A DNA stretch of 64,000 nucleotides from Diploptera punctata (Eukaryota; Arthropoda; Insecta; Blattodea; Blaberidae). Below the pieces are notes generated by a model. It made no database searches, had not been told where the DNA came from, and was given only the letters and a program-made list of their open reading frames with translations. Position numbers and translations under genes: made by a program. The stretch lies in contig JASPKZ010004571.1 in the NCBI GenBank assembly GCA_030220185.1, positions 248,001-312,000 of the forward strand, read 5' to 3'. Of this stretch, positions 30,707 to 42,094 are shown in pieces. Position 1 is the first letter of the stretch, and every line of letters begins with the position of its first letter.

Positions 30707-32444
30707 ATATACTCGTAAGTCAGTTCATGAGTACGTTTTGGGAGTATCTGGTTTCTGTAAAGTTACTTACATACAGGGAACGACCTTGAGGGATAGTTAC
30801 CCATGCATATTCAGCCTCTGCTACTGGGATATAACACATCTAGATTTGCTGTCTAACCAATTTGAACCTATTTAGTTGTCCGCCACGACTGAATGGACAT
30901 GATGGAAGAAAATGGAACTATACACAATCCATTTTATGTAGAATTATGCATTTTAATAATTCAATCCTATCTTAATGTTAATTTTTATAGGCTATATAAA
31001 AATTCAATCTGCGTATATTTATGCACGCAAAACTCGAAAGTAGACCATCGATTGACTTGAAATTTTGACACAATGCTGCATTTGAATAGGCACGTGCTTT
31101 TATAGTAAAATTAAATTCTGACAACACCGTTGCATTTCAATAGGCACGTGTTTCTATAGTAAAATTAAATGTTTGCACAAAAGTGCATTTGAATAGGTAC
31201 GTGTTATTATGGTGAAATTAAATTTTGACACAACGTTGCATTTGAATAGGCACGTGTTATATAGTAAAATTAAATTTTGACACAACTCTGCATTTCAACA
31301 GACACGTGTTTCATAGTAAAATTAAATTCTGATAACAATGTTGTATTCGAATAGGCACGTGTTATATAGTAAAATTAAATTTTGACACAACTCTGCATTT
31401 CAACAGACACGTGTTTCATAGTAAAATTAAATTCTGATAACAATGTTGTATTCGAATAGGCACGTGTTTTTATAGTAAAATTAAATTTTGACACAATGCT
31501 GCATTTGAATAGGCACGTGCTTTTAGAGTAAAATTAAATTCTGACAACATCATTGCATTTGAATAAGCACGTGTTTTTATAGTTGAATTAAATTTTGACT
31601 CGACGTTGCATTTAAATAAGCACGTGTTTTTATAGTAAAATTAAATTTTGACTCAACGTTGCATTTGAATAGACCAATGTTTGTATAGTAAAATTACACT
31701 TTAACACAACGTTGCAGTGAATAGACACGTGTTTTATAGTAAAATTACATTTTGACACAACGTTGCATTTGAATAGACACGCGTTTTTGTAGTAAAATTA
31801 AATTTTGACACAGCGTTTCTTTTGGATAGGCACGTGTTTTTATAGTAAAATTAAATTTTGACACAACGTTGCATTTGAATATGCACGTGCTTTTGTAATA
31901 AAATTAAGTTTTGACACAACGTTGCATTTGAATGGGCACGTGTTTTTATAGTACCAGTTTTTGTAGTAAAATTTAATTTTGACACAACGTTTATTTTGGA
32001 TAGGCACGTGTTTTATAGTAAAATTAAATTTTGACACAACGTTGCATTTGAATATGCACGTGCTTTTGTAGTAAAATTAAGTTTTGACACAACGTTGCAT
32101 TTGAATGGGCACGTGTTTTTATAGTACCAGTTTTTGTAGTAAAATTTAATTTTGACACAACGTTGCGTTTGAATAGGCACGTGTTCTTATAGTAAAATTA
32201 AATTTTGACTCAACGTTGCTTTTGAATAGACCAATGTTTGTATAGTAAAATTACACTTTAACACAACGTTGCAGTGAATAGACACGTGTTTTATAGTAAA
32301 ATTACATTTTGACACAACGTTGCATTTGAATAGACACGCGTTTTTGTAGTAAAATTAAATTTTGACACAGCGTTTCTTTTGATAGGCACGTGTTTTTATA
32401 GTAAAATTAAAATTTGACACAATGTTGCATTTGAATATGCACGT

Positions 32445-32859
32445 CCCCTCAGGGGTCCTCATCTGGGGGATATGTGGATGGCGACCACAAAGTGCCCAAG
32501 CTGTGCAAAACATTTCTTCTACTTACTTGTGTTTTGCACTCTTTTAACTTTACTATCTAACCTCTCTTGGTTAACTCTTGTTTTTTCGACCCCAATGCTA
32601 TTAGGGCATCCGAGGGCTAGGGAGTCCTTCCTTTTTTCCATTTCTTCTTTCCTTTATTTTCTTTCCTTCTCCGGAAAAGCCTGACCAGAGGCTATAAGAT
32701 GGTAGCCCATCACTGGTCTTGCCTTCCTTTGGCCAGCAACCAATCGAAGGGACTATTATTATGCTTTCGAGTCTTATACGAGAATTTCCCATACGGGAAA
32801 ATTTTCTATAGGATCGTAACAGGCCTTGGCTTAATACTTGGAAGGAAGAAGAAGAAGAA
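32445..32859 (+). mobile_element. S6 element inside the satellite, copy 1
   Basis: It starts CCCCTCAGGGGTCCTCATC and ends ...TATAGGATCGTAACAGGCC...CTTGGAAGGAA(GAA)n, the same 3' end as LINE L-D. GAATATGCACGT, a piece of the satellite monomer, is duplicated at 32433-32444 and 32860-32871. A 70-codon ORF (MWMATTKCPSC start) is interrupted in the copy at 62.7 kb, so probably not a gene. Confidence 0.9.
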
Positions 32860-33812
32860 GAATATGCACGTGCTTTTGTAGTAAAATTAAGTTTTGACAC
32901 AACGTTGCATTTGAATGGGCACGTGTTTTTATAGTACCAGTTTTTGTAGTAAAATTTAATTTTGACACAACGTTTCTTTTGGATAGGCACGTGTTCTTAT
33001 AGTAAAATTAAATTTTGACTCAACGTTGCATTTGAATAGACCAATGTTTGTATAGTAAAATTACACTTTAACACAACGTTGCAGTGAATAGACACGTGTT
33101 TTATAGTAAAATTACATTTTGACACAACGTTGCATTTGAATAGACACGCGTTTTTGTAGTAAAATTAAATTTTGACACAGCGTTTCTTTTGGATAGGCAC
33201 GTGTTTTTATAGTAAAATTAAATTTTGACACAACGTTGCATTTGAATATGCACGTGCTTTTGTAATAAAATTAAGTTTTGACACAACGTTGCATTTGAAT
33301 GGGCACGTGTTTTTATAGTACCAGTTTTTGTAGTAAAATTTAATTTTGACACAACGTTTCTTTTGGATAGGCACGTGTTTTATAGTCAAATTAAATTTTG
33401 ACACAACGTTGCATTTGAATATGCACGTGCTTTTGTAGTAAAATTAAGTTTTGACACAACGTTGCATTTGAATGGGCACGTGTTTTTATAGTACCAGTTT
33501 TTGTAGTAAAATTTAATTTTGACACAACGTTTCTTTTGGATAGGCACGTGTTCTTATAGTAAAATTAAATTTTGACTCAACGTTGCTTTTGAATAGACCA
33601 ATGTTTGTATAGTAAAATTACACTTTAACACAACGTTGCAGTGAATAGACACGTGTTTTATAGTAAAATTACATTTTGACACAACGTTGTATTTGAATAG
33701 ACACGCGTTTTTGTAGTAAAATTAAATTTTGACACAGCGTTTCTTTTGGATAGGCACGTGTTTTTATAGTAAAATTAAATTTTGACACAATGTTGCATTT
33801 GAATATGCACGT

Positions 33813-34224
33813 CCCCTCAGGGGTCCTCATCTGGGGGATATGTGGATGGCGACCACAAAGTGCCCAAGCTATGCAAAACATTTCTTCCACTTACTTGTGT
33901 TTTGCACTCTTTTAACTTTACTATCTAACCTCTCTTGGTTAACTCTTGTTTTTTCGACCCCAATGCTATTAGGGCATCCGAGGGCTAGGGAGTCCTTCCT
34001 TTTTTCCATTTCTTCTTTCCTTTATTTTCTTTCCTTCTCCGGAAAAGCCTGAACAGAGGCTATAAGATGGTAGCCCATCACTGGTCTTGCCTTCCTTTGG
34101 CCAGCAACCAATCGAAGGGACTATTATTATGCTTTCGAGTCTTATACGAGAATTTCCCATACGGGAAAATTTTCTATAGGATCGTAACAGGCCTTGGCCT
34201 AATACTTGGAAGGAAGAAGAAGAA
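33813..34224 (+). mobile_element. S6 element inside the satellite, copy 2
   Basis: It is 1368 bp after copy 1 with the same flanking GAATATGCACGT (33801-33812, 34225-34236) and the same position in the monomer. It differs at only a handful of bases and the (GAA) count. It is a duplicate made by satellite amplification and not a second insertion. Confidence 0.92.
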
Positions 34225-35480
34225 GAATATGCACGTGCTTTTGTAGTAAAATTAAGTTTTGACACAACGTTGCATTTGAATGGGCACGTGTTTTTATAGT
34301 ACCAGTTTTTGTAGTAAAATTTAATTTTGACACAACGTTTCTTTTGGATAGGCACGTGTTCTTATAGTAAAATTAAATTTTGACTCAACGTTGCATTTGA
34401 ATAGACCAATGTTTGTATAGTAAAATTACACTTTAACACAACGTTGCAGTGAATAGACACGTGTTTTATAGTAAAATTACATTTTGACACAACGTTGTAT
34501 TTGAATAGACACGCGTTTTTGTAGTAAAATTAAATTTTGACACAGCGTTTCTTTTGGATAGGCACGTGTTTTTATAGTAAAATTAAATTTTGACACAATG
34601 TTGCATTTGAATATGCACGTGCTTTGTAATAAATTAAGTTTTGACACAACGTTGCATTTGAATGGGCACGTGTTTTTATAGTACCAGTTTTTGTAGTAAA
34701 ATTTAATTTTGACACAACGTTTCTTTTGGATAGGCACGTGTGTTTTATAGTAAAATTAAATTTTGACACAACGTTGCATTTGAATATGCACGTGCTTTTG
34801 TAGTAAAATTAAGTTTTGACACAACGTTGCATTTGAATGGGCACGTGTTTTTATAGTACCAGTTTTTGTAGTAAAATTTAATTTTGACACAACGTTTCTT
34901 TTGGATAGGCACGTGTTCTTATAGTAAAATTAAATTTTGACTCAATTGCATTTGAATAGACCAATGTTTGTATAGTAAAATTACACTTTAACACAACGTT
35001 GCAGTGAATAGACACGTGTTTTATAGTAAAATTACATTTTGACACAACGTTGCATTTGAATAGACACGCGTTTTTGTAGTAAAATTAAATTTTGACACAG
35101 CGTTTCTTTTGGATAGGCACGTGTTTTTATAGTAAAATTAAATTTTGACACAACGTTGCATTTGAATATGCACGTGCTTTTGTAGTAAAATTAAGTTTTG
35201 ACACAACGTTGCATTTGAATATGCACGTATATTTATAGTAAAATTAAATTTTGACACAACGTTGCGTTTGAATAGGTACGTGTTTTTATAGTAAAATTAA
35301 ATTTTGCACAACGTTGCATTTGAATAGGCACGTGTTCTTATAGTAAAATTAAATTTTGCACAACGTTGCATTTGAATAGGCACGTGTTCTTATAGTAAAA
35401 TTAAATTTTGCACAACGTTGCATTTGAATAGGCACGTGTTCTTATAGTAAAATTAAATTTTGACACAACGTTGCTGTCGA

Positions 35481-35993
35481 ATATACGCGTGTTCGAGTTC
35501 AAACGACTTCAATTCCCAGTACATATTGCGTTCGCTATGACTACCAATAATGCGAAAGTGTTCGGTTCGAATTGAGAAATGATTGCTTCTATCATGGGCA
35601 ATTATACGTTGTATGCTCTAGAGTCGGTAAACCGTCTGATTTATGTTAATGCAGAAAACAGACGAAAACATGTAGTCAATCCATTACCTTTACTATAAAA
35701 GTTATTTTCTGTGAAGAAAAAAAAATCTTCGTTTCATTTCAGTGCACATAACCACATCAACGTAAGACAAGGGTATTGAATTGAATGGAGTGTTTTCTCG
35801 GTGGTTCTATGTTCTGCTAGAATACTTTTCTTTACTTTTCCATTCGTTTCATATCACATTGAGCCACAGCTAAGAGTGGCTGGGTTTAGATAGTTATAAA
35901 TATTTGTATGTTAATTACCTAGTACTGAAATGTAGATTAAGTCCTCATAGTCCTTATAATCAAGAGATGAAATGTATTACTATTATTGTTATC

Positions 35994-35994
<1 letters not shown>
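35481..35994. other. No recognisable feature
   Basis: Sequence after the satellite, moderately AT-rich, ending at a (TTA)n run. No repeat match or ORF above 50 codons that looks real. Confidence 0.3.
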
Positions 35995-36040
<46 letters not shown>

Positions 36041-36254
36041 TACAACAATTAAAGCTTATTGGTTCGTTCCGGCTCCAAGTATCATAGATGCTGTATCCAT
36101 CTCTTTCGTGGGCGTCTCCGATCTCTTTTTCCTCTTCTCAGTTGATAGTTCAGATTTTTCCAAGGCGATCTGTTGGTATCTGTGCAGACATGTTCATAAC
36201 ATCTTCTTTTATACTCTTCTATACTCTTCTAAATTATTATTATTATTATTATTA

Positions 36255-36303
<49 letters not shown>

Positions 36304-36311
36304 GTTGTTGT
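35995..36311 (-). pseudogene. LINE 3' fragment between two (TTA)n tracts
   Basis: (TTA)n runs at 35995-36040 and 36230-36311 flank a minus-strand segment with QIPTDRLGKI, RRGKRDRRRPRKRWIQ and the 3' UTR GGAGCCGGAACGAACC, like L-C/L-K ends. The left run is its 3' tail in LINE orientation. The right run may be the target microsatellite. The plus ORFs over this region are artefacts. 36312-36751 has nothing recognisable. Confidence 0.6.
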
Positions 36312-36758
36312 TAAAAGGTAACTAATGTCCAGTAAGAACAAAGAAGTTAATTATGATGTGAGAAGAAAACATGGTGTAATGTGTTAGTAATTGAATTTGG
36401 TAGAGACACGCACATCATAATAACGTAATTAAAACAGTGTTGTATGAAGTGCAACGTGACCATAGATACCTTATTCTAATGAAGAGGTCCATCAAGAGAT
36501 ATGCTGTGTTAAAATATCCTATTAAAGGAAGAGAGGACTTCACAACGGAAATGAACACTGGATTTTATTAAACTTTATTGCCTCACTCATTCTAATAGAA
36601 CGTAAAACGTTGCCGCCCGTAATAAGAGTGTAATAACTATTAATTACATTACACTCCACCCTCTAAATCCCTCCACCTATTTACACTTCCTTCATTAAAC
36701 TCTCCAATACAAATTTAAAACCATTTCTATGGCCGAACTCAAACTAAAATGTATTTAA

Positions 36759-37496
36759 TTGGGACTGGAAGTAAATATCAATAAAACTAAATATATGGTC
36801 ACACGTAGAAATACATTATATAATGGAAATGGACAGCTAATGACAAATGAGGGAAATCTTGAAGAAGTGGCTGAATTCAAATACCTAGGAACAATAATCA
36901 CAAATAGGAATGAGATGCACAAGGAAATTAAACATAGGCTCAATTCTGGAAATGCGTGCTATTATGCATTGCAGAGACTCTTGACTTCCCAACTCCTTTC
37001 AAAAAACGTTAAACTGAAAATATATAAAACTATTATTCTACCAGTTATATTTTATGGATGTGAAACATGGACTTTTGCTTTAAGGGAGGAAAGGAGATTA
37101 CAAGTATTTGAGAATAAAGTACGTAGAAAAAATTTTGGACCAAAGAGAGATGAACAGACAGGTGAATGGAGAAGACTGCATAACAGTGAATTACATGGTC
37201 TTTATAGGAAGCCAGATATAATGAGAACAGTTAAGTCTCGTAGACTCCGATGGGCAGGACATGTGACACGAATGGGGAATGAAAGACGTGCATGGAAGCT
37301 TCTTGTAGGAAAGCCAGAGGGAAAACGCCCAGTTGGTAGACCAAGAATGAGGTGGGAGAATAACATTAACTATGATTTGAGGGAAGTAGATTATACAGGG
37401 GATGATTGGAAAACGTTGGGTCAGGATAGGGATATATGGAGAGCTTATGTCCGCGCGGCCATGAACCTACGGGTTCGATAGTGCCAGTGAGTTAGT
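36759..37496 (+). mobile_element. LINE L-A, longest open C-terminal ORF, 7-bp TSD
   Basis: 240 codons stay open from MGLEVNINKTKYMVTRRN to AAMNLRVR. They include the end of the RT thumb region (KYLGTIITNRNEMHKEIK), TIILPVIFYGCETWT, KSRRLRWAGHVTRMGNE and GRPRMRWENNINYD. The stop lies inside CGGGTTCGATAGTG. TATTTAA at 36752-36758 and 37497-37503 flanks it; the tail is only one unit of (AGTT). A single open frame over this length makes it one of the youngest copies. It lacks endonuclease and RT catalytic blocks, so it cannot move itself. Confidence 0.93.
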
Positions 37497-37558
37497 TATT
37501 TAAAACAGCAGTTACTTACTAAAAGCACGAATGTCGACTTGTTGGCCTAGGGATATAA

Positions 37559-38342
37559 CTAGAGTCCGGATGTTAGGCACTTAAAAAATTCAAAATAGGC
37601 AGGCAAAAAGGCACTAAAAATCATTAATATATGCACTAAACATTCATAATAGGCACTTACAAAAAATGGACTACAACATAATTTTTTTACAATCTCACGT
37701 TAAGAATATAAACATATGCTATCAATAGCATGCGAAGATATCGGAGATGCTTTTGGAATTTGTTTTGCCTTTTTACAAAGGGCAGAACCCACTTTGTCAC
37801 TCAGCAATGTTTGTATTAAAAGAAGCAAAGAACTTTTCTCGAAACCTTAGAGCCTGACCATAATACAATGGGACATAGCATAGGACTATTTCGCTTAACG
37901 GGAATGCATGATGTAGTAGTAGGATTCAAATGTTCTGAAGCTCTCGCTTGGAAATGCATGATGTGAAAAATACAATATTTACCTACAGGGAGTGCGTTGA
38001 GGGGAAAACCATCTATCTGCTAGGTTGTTGGGTTATTGCCACCCTTATCCTAAAATATTCTAAGGGAATTTATAAAAAGAATACTTCAAAACTTCTATGA
38101 AATAATTTGTGCCATGAAGTTTGTCCATTCCAATTGATTTCATTGAAATACTGAGTTAATTTCTAGAAAAAATTGCAAATAGGCATTTATAGGCATTATA
38201 AGCTGAAATAGGCATTTATAGGCAAAATGAACTTACTTAATGGAAAACACTCTAGGGTCGTTGGTATGAACTTATATGAAGTCACTTTTACAATATGTAT
38301 AATAAATAACCATAGGCATTTTCCCTAACATCCGGTCTCTAG
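37559..38342 (-). mobile_element. Non-autonomous TIR element 'CTAGAG', copy 2
   Basis: The ends CTAGAGTCCGGATGTTAGG and CCTAACATCCGGTCTCTAG are inverted. ATATAA flanks both (37553-37558, 38343-38348). Many copies of ATAGGCATTTATAGGCA lie near the right end and of TAGGCACTTA near the left. The orientation is opposite to copy 1 at 26849. It has the uninterrupted site (CCTAGCAG, complement) where L-F sits in copy 1. Confidence 0.82.
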
Positions 38343-38352
38343 ATATAACATA

Positions 38353-39107
38353 CAGTAGGGTGTCCTAGGACATAAAGGAGTTTTTTTTCGCAAAATCATG
38401 TATACACACCCTCTATTTGTTTTCTGTTTGACCTTAATAACTCAAATAACAAGTATTATTGCGATCGGATCATGACAATCCGTGCCGACTTCATGCCAAA
38501 CATAAGACATGAAAAGTTGCACTGTGTTAGTATAGAAGGTTTTCATAGGAAGCCAGATATAATAAGAGTTAAGTCTCGTAGACTGCGGTGGGCACGGCAT
38601 GTGGCACGAATGGGGAATGAAAGACGTGCATGGAAGCTTCTTGTAGGAAAACCAGAGGGAAAACGCTCAGTTGGTAGACCAAGAATGAGGTGGGAAAATA
38701 ACATTAACTATGATTTGAGGGAAGTAGATTATACAGGGGATGATTGGAAAACATTATCTCAGGATAGGGATGTATGGAGAGCTTATGTCCGCGCGGCCAT
38801 GAACCTACGGGTTCAATAGTGCCAGTTAGTTAGTTAGTATAAAAGGATTCCAGAATTAAAAGTTTATTTAGTATATAAAACATCAATATGCCAAAAACAT
38901 ATAACTATTTATTATTTTACAATATAAGAAACAATCTTGTTCAAATTTTACTTTCAAAATTTGCAAATACTGACATATTTCGAAGCAAGTCGGCCGTGAG
39001 CCTACGTACACCAAATTTTACCTCCAATTGTTTTAACATTATACAAATAAATTAACAGGAAATGCGTTAAAAATGAAAGACTTTAATTTTTTTGGGGCAC
39101 CCTAACG
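38353..39107. mobile_element. Mariner-like MITE with nested L-A
   Basis: The left end CAGTAGGGTGTCC and the inverted right end GGGCACCCTAACG match at 10 of 13 positions, each flanked by TA (38351-38352, 39108-39109). Both ends continue into a T- or A-rich stretch after the GGGTG motif, as in many mariner MITEs. No transposase seen. An L-A copy lies inside. Confidence 0.5.
38540..38833 (+). mobile_element. LINE L-A, strongly 5'-truncated, ~13-bp TSD
   Basis: It begins TTTTCATAGGAAGCCAG and ends GGGTTCAATAGTGCC with (AGTT)n. TTAGTATAGAAGG at 38527-38539 and TTAGTATAAAAGG at 38834-38846 flank it (one mismatch, partly overlapping the tail). The final ~98 codons are open. Confidence 0.88.
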
Positions 39108-39180
39108 TACAGTCATATTTTATAGCAGGATGTTATTTAAAGTATTATGGCTCTTCCGGTGAGTCGGTCCGGATCATCTC

Positions 39181-39466
39181 CATCCATAGTAATTCATGCT
39201 ATGCTTGCAGCTTTACTAGGGAATTGTAGGTGTGGTACCTTCCCGTTGCTTTCCACACCGGTGAAGGATGATGATAATGATGATAATGATGGCCATATGA
39301 TATCGGGGACCGTTTGGGTCTTAATGTTTTTCCCGATACTTATCTTACAGGTGAGGAAAAACCCCGATAAAAACCTCACCCAGAAAAACTGCCCCGACCG
39401 GGGTTCGAACCCGGGCCCGCTGCGTGGCAAGGCAGCACGCTACCTCGAGACCACAGCGGTGTGGAC
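39181..39466 (-). mobile_element. SINE S1a beside (TA)n
   Basis: Minus strand: head after ATATATGTCCACACCGCTGTGG, B box GGGTTCGAACCCC, and the body. The tail is shortened by a ~40-bp internal deletion between TAATTC and ATGCTATGC. A (TA)9 run touches the head at 39467. Confidence 0.88.
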
Positions 39467-39477
39467 ATATATATATA

Positions 39478-39897
39478 TATATGGTGCTGAAGTCTGGCAA
39501 ATTCCTACCAGGGAAATGAAAAGAATTTTAAGTACAGAAATAGATGTTTTAAGAAGATCAGCTGGAAAATCTAGAATGGATAGAATACGAAATAAAGAAA
39601 TAAGGGAAATTATGGGTGTACAAGAGGAGCCGGACATCATAGACATCATAGAAAGGAAAAGATTGCAGGGTATGGTCATTGTCAAACGAATGTCAGAGCA
39701 AAGATTGCCTAAAATTGTTATGGAATGGATCCCAATGGAAAGGAGGAAGAGAGGAAGACCGAAGAAAACTTGGATAGAAGGGGTACAAGCAGCTATGAAT
39801 ATCAGAGGAATGGAGGAAGATCAATGGATGGATAGAGAGGAATGGCGTTTGGTTTCCGGAAGACGGCGGCAGCTGCCATGATACCGGATGATGATGA
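39478..39897 (+). pseudogene. LINE L-H, 5'-truncated, open C-terminus
   Basis: Open reading for ~130 codons: YGAEVWQIPTREMKR, EIDVLRRSAGKSRMDRIRN, VIVKRMSEQRLPKIV, RRKRGRPKKTWIEG, then MDREEWRLVSGRRRQLP and a stop, (GAT)n and (TA)n. The ORF start listed further upstream comes from reading through the antisense S1a. It sits between two (TA)n tracts. Confidence 0.82.
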
Positions 39898-39900
39898 TAT

Positions 39901-40344
39901 ATATATATATATATATATATAAGTCATTTTGACATAAGTGTACATAAATAAAAGTTTGGTTACTTTGAGGTAGGCCTACTTACATAAAAAGTGAGAAATA
40001 TGAGGCACGTATAGAGGACTAGTTTATAAGGTACATGTAAAGAAGGATAATTATTGAGAGACCATGATACAATGAACGTCAGAACATTATAAGGCACACA
40101 TAAATAATAATGGTTATTTTGAGGTCAGATGTAAACAAAAATATACAGCATCTTTCTTTTTACCGTAGATATACTATAACATTAATCTGGATACGCGAAA
40201 TCGAAATATCAAAATTATGCTAGACGCAAAAACTATTTTGAAAGAATGGAAGTAATTAAATTAGTGGGTTGCAGAAACAAAATGTAAACGAAGACCAAGG
40301 TTTTCAATAGTCTACTGTTTCTCTAACAACTATAAAATTGACTA
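39901..40344. other. (TA)n then unassigned AT-rich DNA
   Basis: A (TA)11 tract at 39898-39920 followed by sequence with no recognisable repeat or ORF. Confidence 0.35.
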
Positions 40345-40935
40345 TTTAACTCATATCGCAAATGGTAGTCAATGAATGACCAATCACGTTTCAATGAATT
40401 CTGTTTTTCACCAATGACAGTCGTGTTTCACCTCGCTCTTTATCCATTTCTCTTTATCAGCTCCTGCTTTTGGGATAAAGAAAGCTCCTCCTTTTTTAAT
40501 ATTCTGAACAGGTTAGACCATTATTTTTCTCCAACAAATACATTGAATATAGCAAATAATGTATAGATTCAGTGATTTTACTGAGTTGTTTATTCAAAAT
40601 ATAAATGATTAACCTATAATGTTGATTATAATAGTTTGATGTGTTTCATTATTTCTCCACTAGAGTGCATTCTTACAATATTGCGATCCTATTTGGCAAC
40701 AAATAATATGATCGAGTTGCAGTTAATATACATAACCTCACATTTCTAATTTGTTTTTAAACATCGCCGTTTACATTAACTATATAAATATTTTAAAACA
40801 CCGGTAACTATATTCAAATAATTATTTTTTAGTAAAGAGCTTAATTTTATTCGTTAAATAGTCCTAACAAATGCCACTCTTGATTTCCAAATTCTCTAGA
40901 TAAATTCGAAATCACTCGTGGCATTACTTATGATA
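40345..40935 (+). repeat. R1 dispersed repeat, shortened copy
   Basis: It starts GACTATTTAACTCATATCG and ends CACTCGTGGCATTACTTATGA. It shares the CCAATCACGTTTCAATGA and AAATGCCACTCTTGATTTCC blocks with copies at 44340, 56610 and 61627. The 3' hairpin (GCCACT...AGTGGC-like) is present with a short loop. Confidence 0.8.
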
Positions 40936-41560
40936 AACCGCGGTATGGTTTTTGTAATCCACTCAAAGTATTTTGAGGAAATGATAGAAATCCTGTCACA
41001 TGCAATGAATCAAGTATCAGGGAGAAAAAGATTTTACACCAATTATTGTTAATGATGATGGCTCCAACACACTTTTTCTCCTCTAATGCTGGAAGGAAAT
41101 GAACCCTGGTCTCTTGTGTTCCGGAAGTTTTAAATCCCTTACTCAAGAAATTTTCTTCTCTAGAATTGAAGGAAGAAAACCAGATGGTTTGCCATTTCTC
41201 ATAGACGAGCTCCACCGTTATTTGGAGACAGAAAAAACTAAATGAGCTTCGGTAAGAGACTTCAGTTCCCTGGAATTTCATTCGCAAGCGTTTCTAAATT
41301 GCACCAACATTCCTCAAATAAGGGAAAACTAATTCAACTATCAAATGTATAAAAATTTACTTGTGCTTATACCTAAGGAAAAACGTTTCTTTACAACTAC
41401 CACTCCATTAACGAACTGGGATGAGTTAGAAAAAACCCGTTCAAAGTTTTTCTCTCACAGTTTAAAAAACCTCCTTTTCAGTGAAATTTGAAAAGAGGAA
41501 GTGTAAGATTAAACTCATGTCTTTTACCAAACCATTATCTTTAATCCACTGCAAAAACGA
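40936..41560. other. Unassigned, includes a 119-codon minus ORF
   Basis: The ORF on the minus strand (40928-41287) starts MRMKFQGTEVSYRS. It shows no motif I know, overlaps the R1 end, and has no support beyond being open. I do not call it a gene. Confidence 0.3.
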
Positions 41561-41935
41561 TAACTGTGGTCTAGGGGTGGCGTGCTGCCTTATCACGCAG
41601 CGGGCCTGGGTTCGATCCCCGGTCGGGACAGTTTTTCTAGGTGAGGTTTTTATCGGGGTTTACCTCACCTGTAAGACAAATGTCAGGAAAACTTTAAGGT
41701 CTAAACGGTCCCCGAAATCATATGGCCATCGCAATCATCATCATTCATATTCATCTTAGGTTAAGATTAGGATTAGGGACTCTCCTGGCGCACCATTATC
41801 ATAATCGCCCATCATATCATCGGGGCAACGTAACCCCGCCTTCCAGGCGCCCCAACCTCAGAAGTGGGTTACAAATACGCCATTCCAGAAGAGAAACCAG
41901 GAATGTCGAAAGACAAACCTGGGGCATTTGAAAAA
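41561..41935 (+). mobile_element. SINE S1b: S1 head with the alternative tail
   Basis: The head CTGTGGTCTAGGGGTGGCG, B box GGGTTCGATCCCCGG, and body to AAATCATATGGCC are S1. From 41757 the tail is type b: TTAGGTTAAGATTAGG, CTCTCCTGGCGCACC, CCGCCTTCCAGGCGC and GAATGTCGAAAGAC, then A-rich and (TA)10. It matches the tail of 4871-5240. Confidence 0.85.
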
Positions 41936-41961
41936 AATATATATATATATATATTTAACGT

Positions 41962-42083
41962 GTCCATCGCTGTGGTCTCGAGGTAGCGCGCTGCCTTGTC
42001 ACGCAGCGGGCCCGGGTTCGATCTCCGGTGTGCGGTTTTTATCAAGGTTTTCCCTCACCTGTAAGACAAATGTCAGGAAGGCT
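41962..42083 (+). mobile_element. SINE S1 head, 3'-truncated
   Basis: GTCCATCGCTGTGGTCTCG, B box GGGTTCGATCTCC, then a deleted body CTCACCTGTAAGACAAATG and an abrupt end at AGGCTTAGCTAG. It begins right after a (TA)n tract. Confidence 0.85.
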
Positions 42084-42094
42084 TAGCTAGTCTA

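Larger units (their letters stand above)
31060..35480. repeat. Satellite array, ~53-bp monomer with higher-order structure
   Basis: The monomer is TTTTGACACAACGTTGCATT...GCACGTG...TAGTAAAATTAAA, about 53 bp, more than 70 copies. Most monomers hold CACGTG. Variant monomers (for example GTACCAGTTTTTGTAG at 31950, 32126, 32935, 33318, 33493, 34299, 34681 and 34857) recur with spacing about 176, 808, 382, showing a ~1.37-kb higher-order unit. Two of these units contain an S6 insertion. Several ORFs on the minus strand (KRCVKIKFYYKNWYYKN) are the satellite read through. The edges (31060-31700, 35220-35480) are more variable, and 35260-35450 is a simple run of one monomer type. Confidence 0.95.

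Noticed and set aside
32472..34052. 70-codon ORF MWMATTKCPS in S6 as a possible small gene
   Set aside because: The two open copies are satellite-duplicated from one event, and the independent copy at 62.7 kb has an in-frame stop after about 10 codons.
31840..34769. ORFs rich in KIKFYYKNWYYKN on the minus strand
   Set aside because: They follow the satellite monomer, repeat with it and have no start or stop conserved as a gene.
31060..35480. CRISPR-like array (regular repeats)
   Set aside because: Spacers are absent: the monomers are head-to-tail and variable over their full length, in a eukaryotic context.
35904..36321. ORFs with long poly-I or poly-Y tracts
   Set aside because: They translate (TTA)n microsatellites and an antisense LINE end.
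39147..39881. A 244-codon ORF as one protein
   Set aside because: Its first half is the antisense of an S1a SINE and only the second half is LINE L-H coding; the fusion is accidental.
40928..41287. 119-codon minus ORF as a gene
   Set aside because: No motif, no splice or poly(A) support, overlaps the end of R1; chance open frame is possible.
41757..41778. TTAGG-like run as an interstitial insect telomere repeat
   Set aside because: The run is short and irregular, and lies at a fixed place in the S1b SINE tail; the other S1b copy has a diverged version of it.
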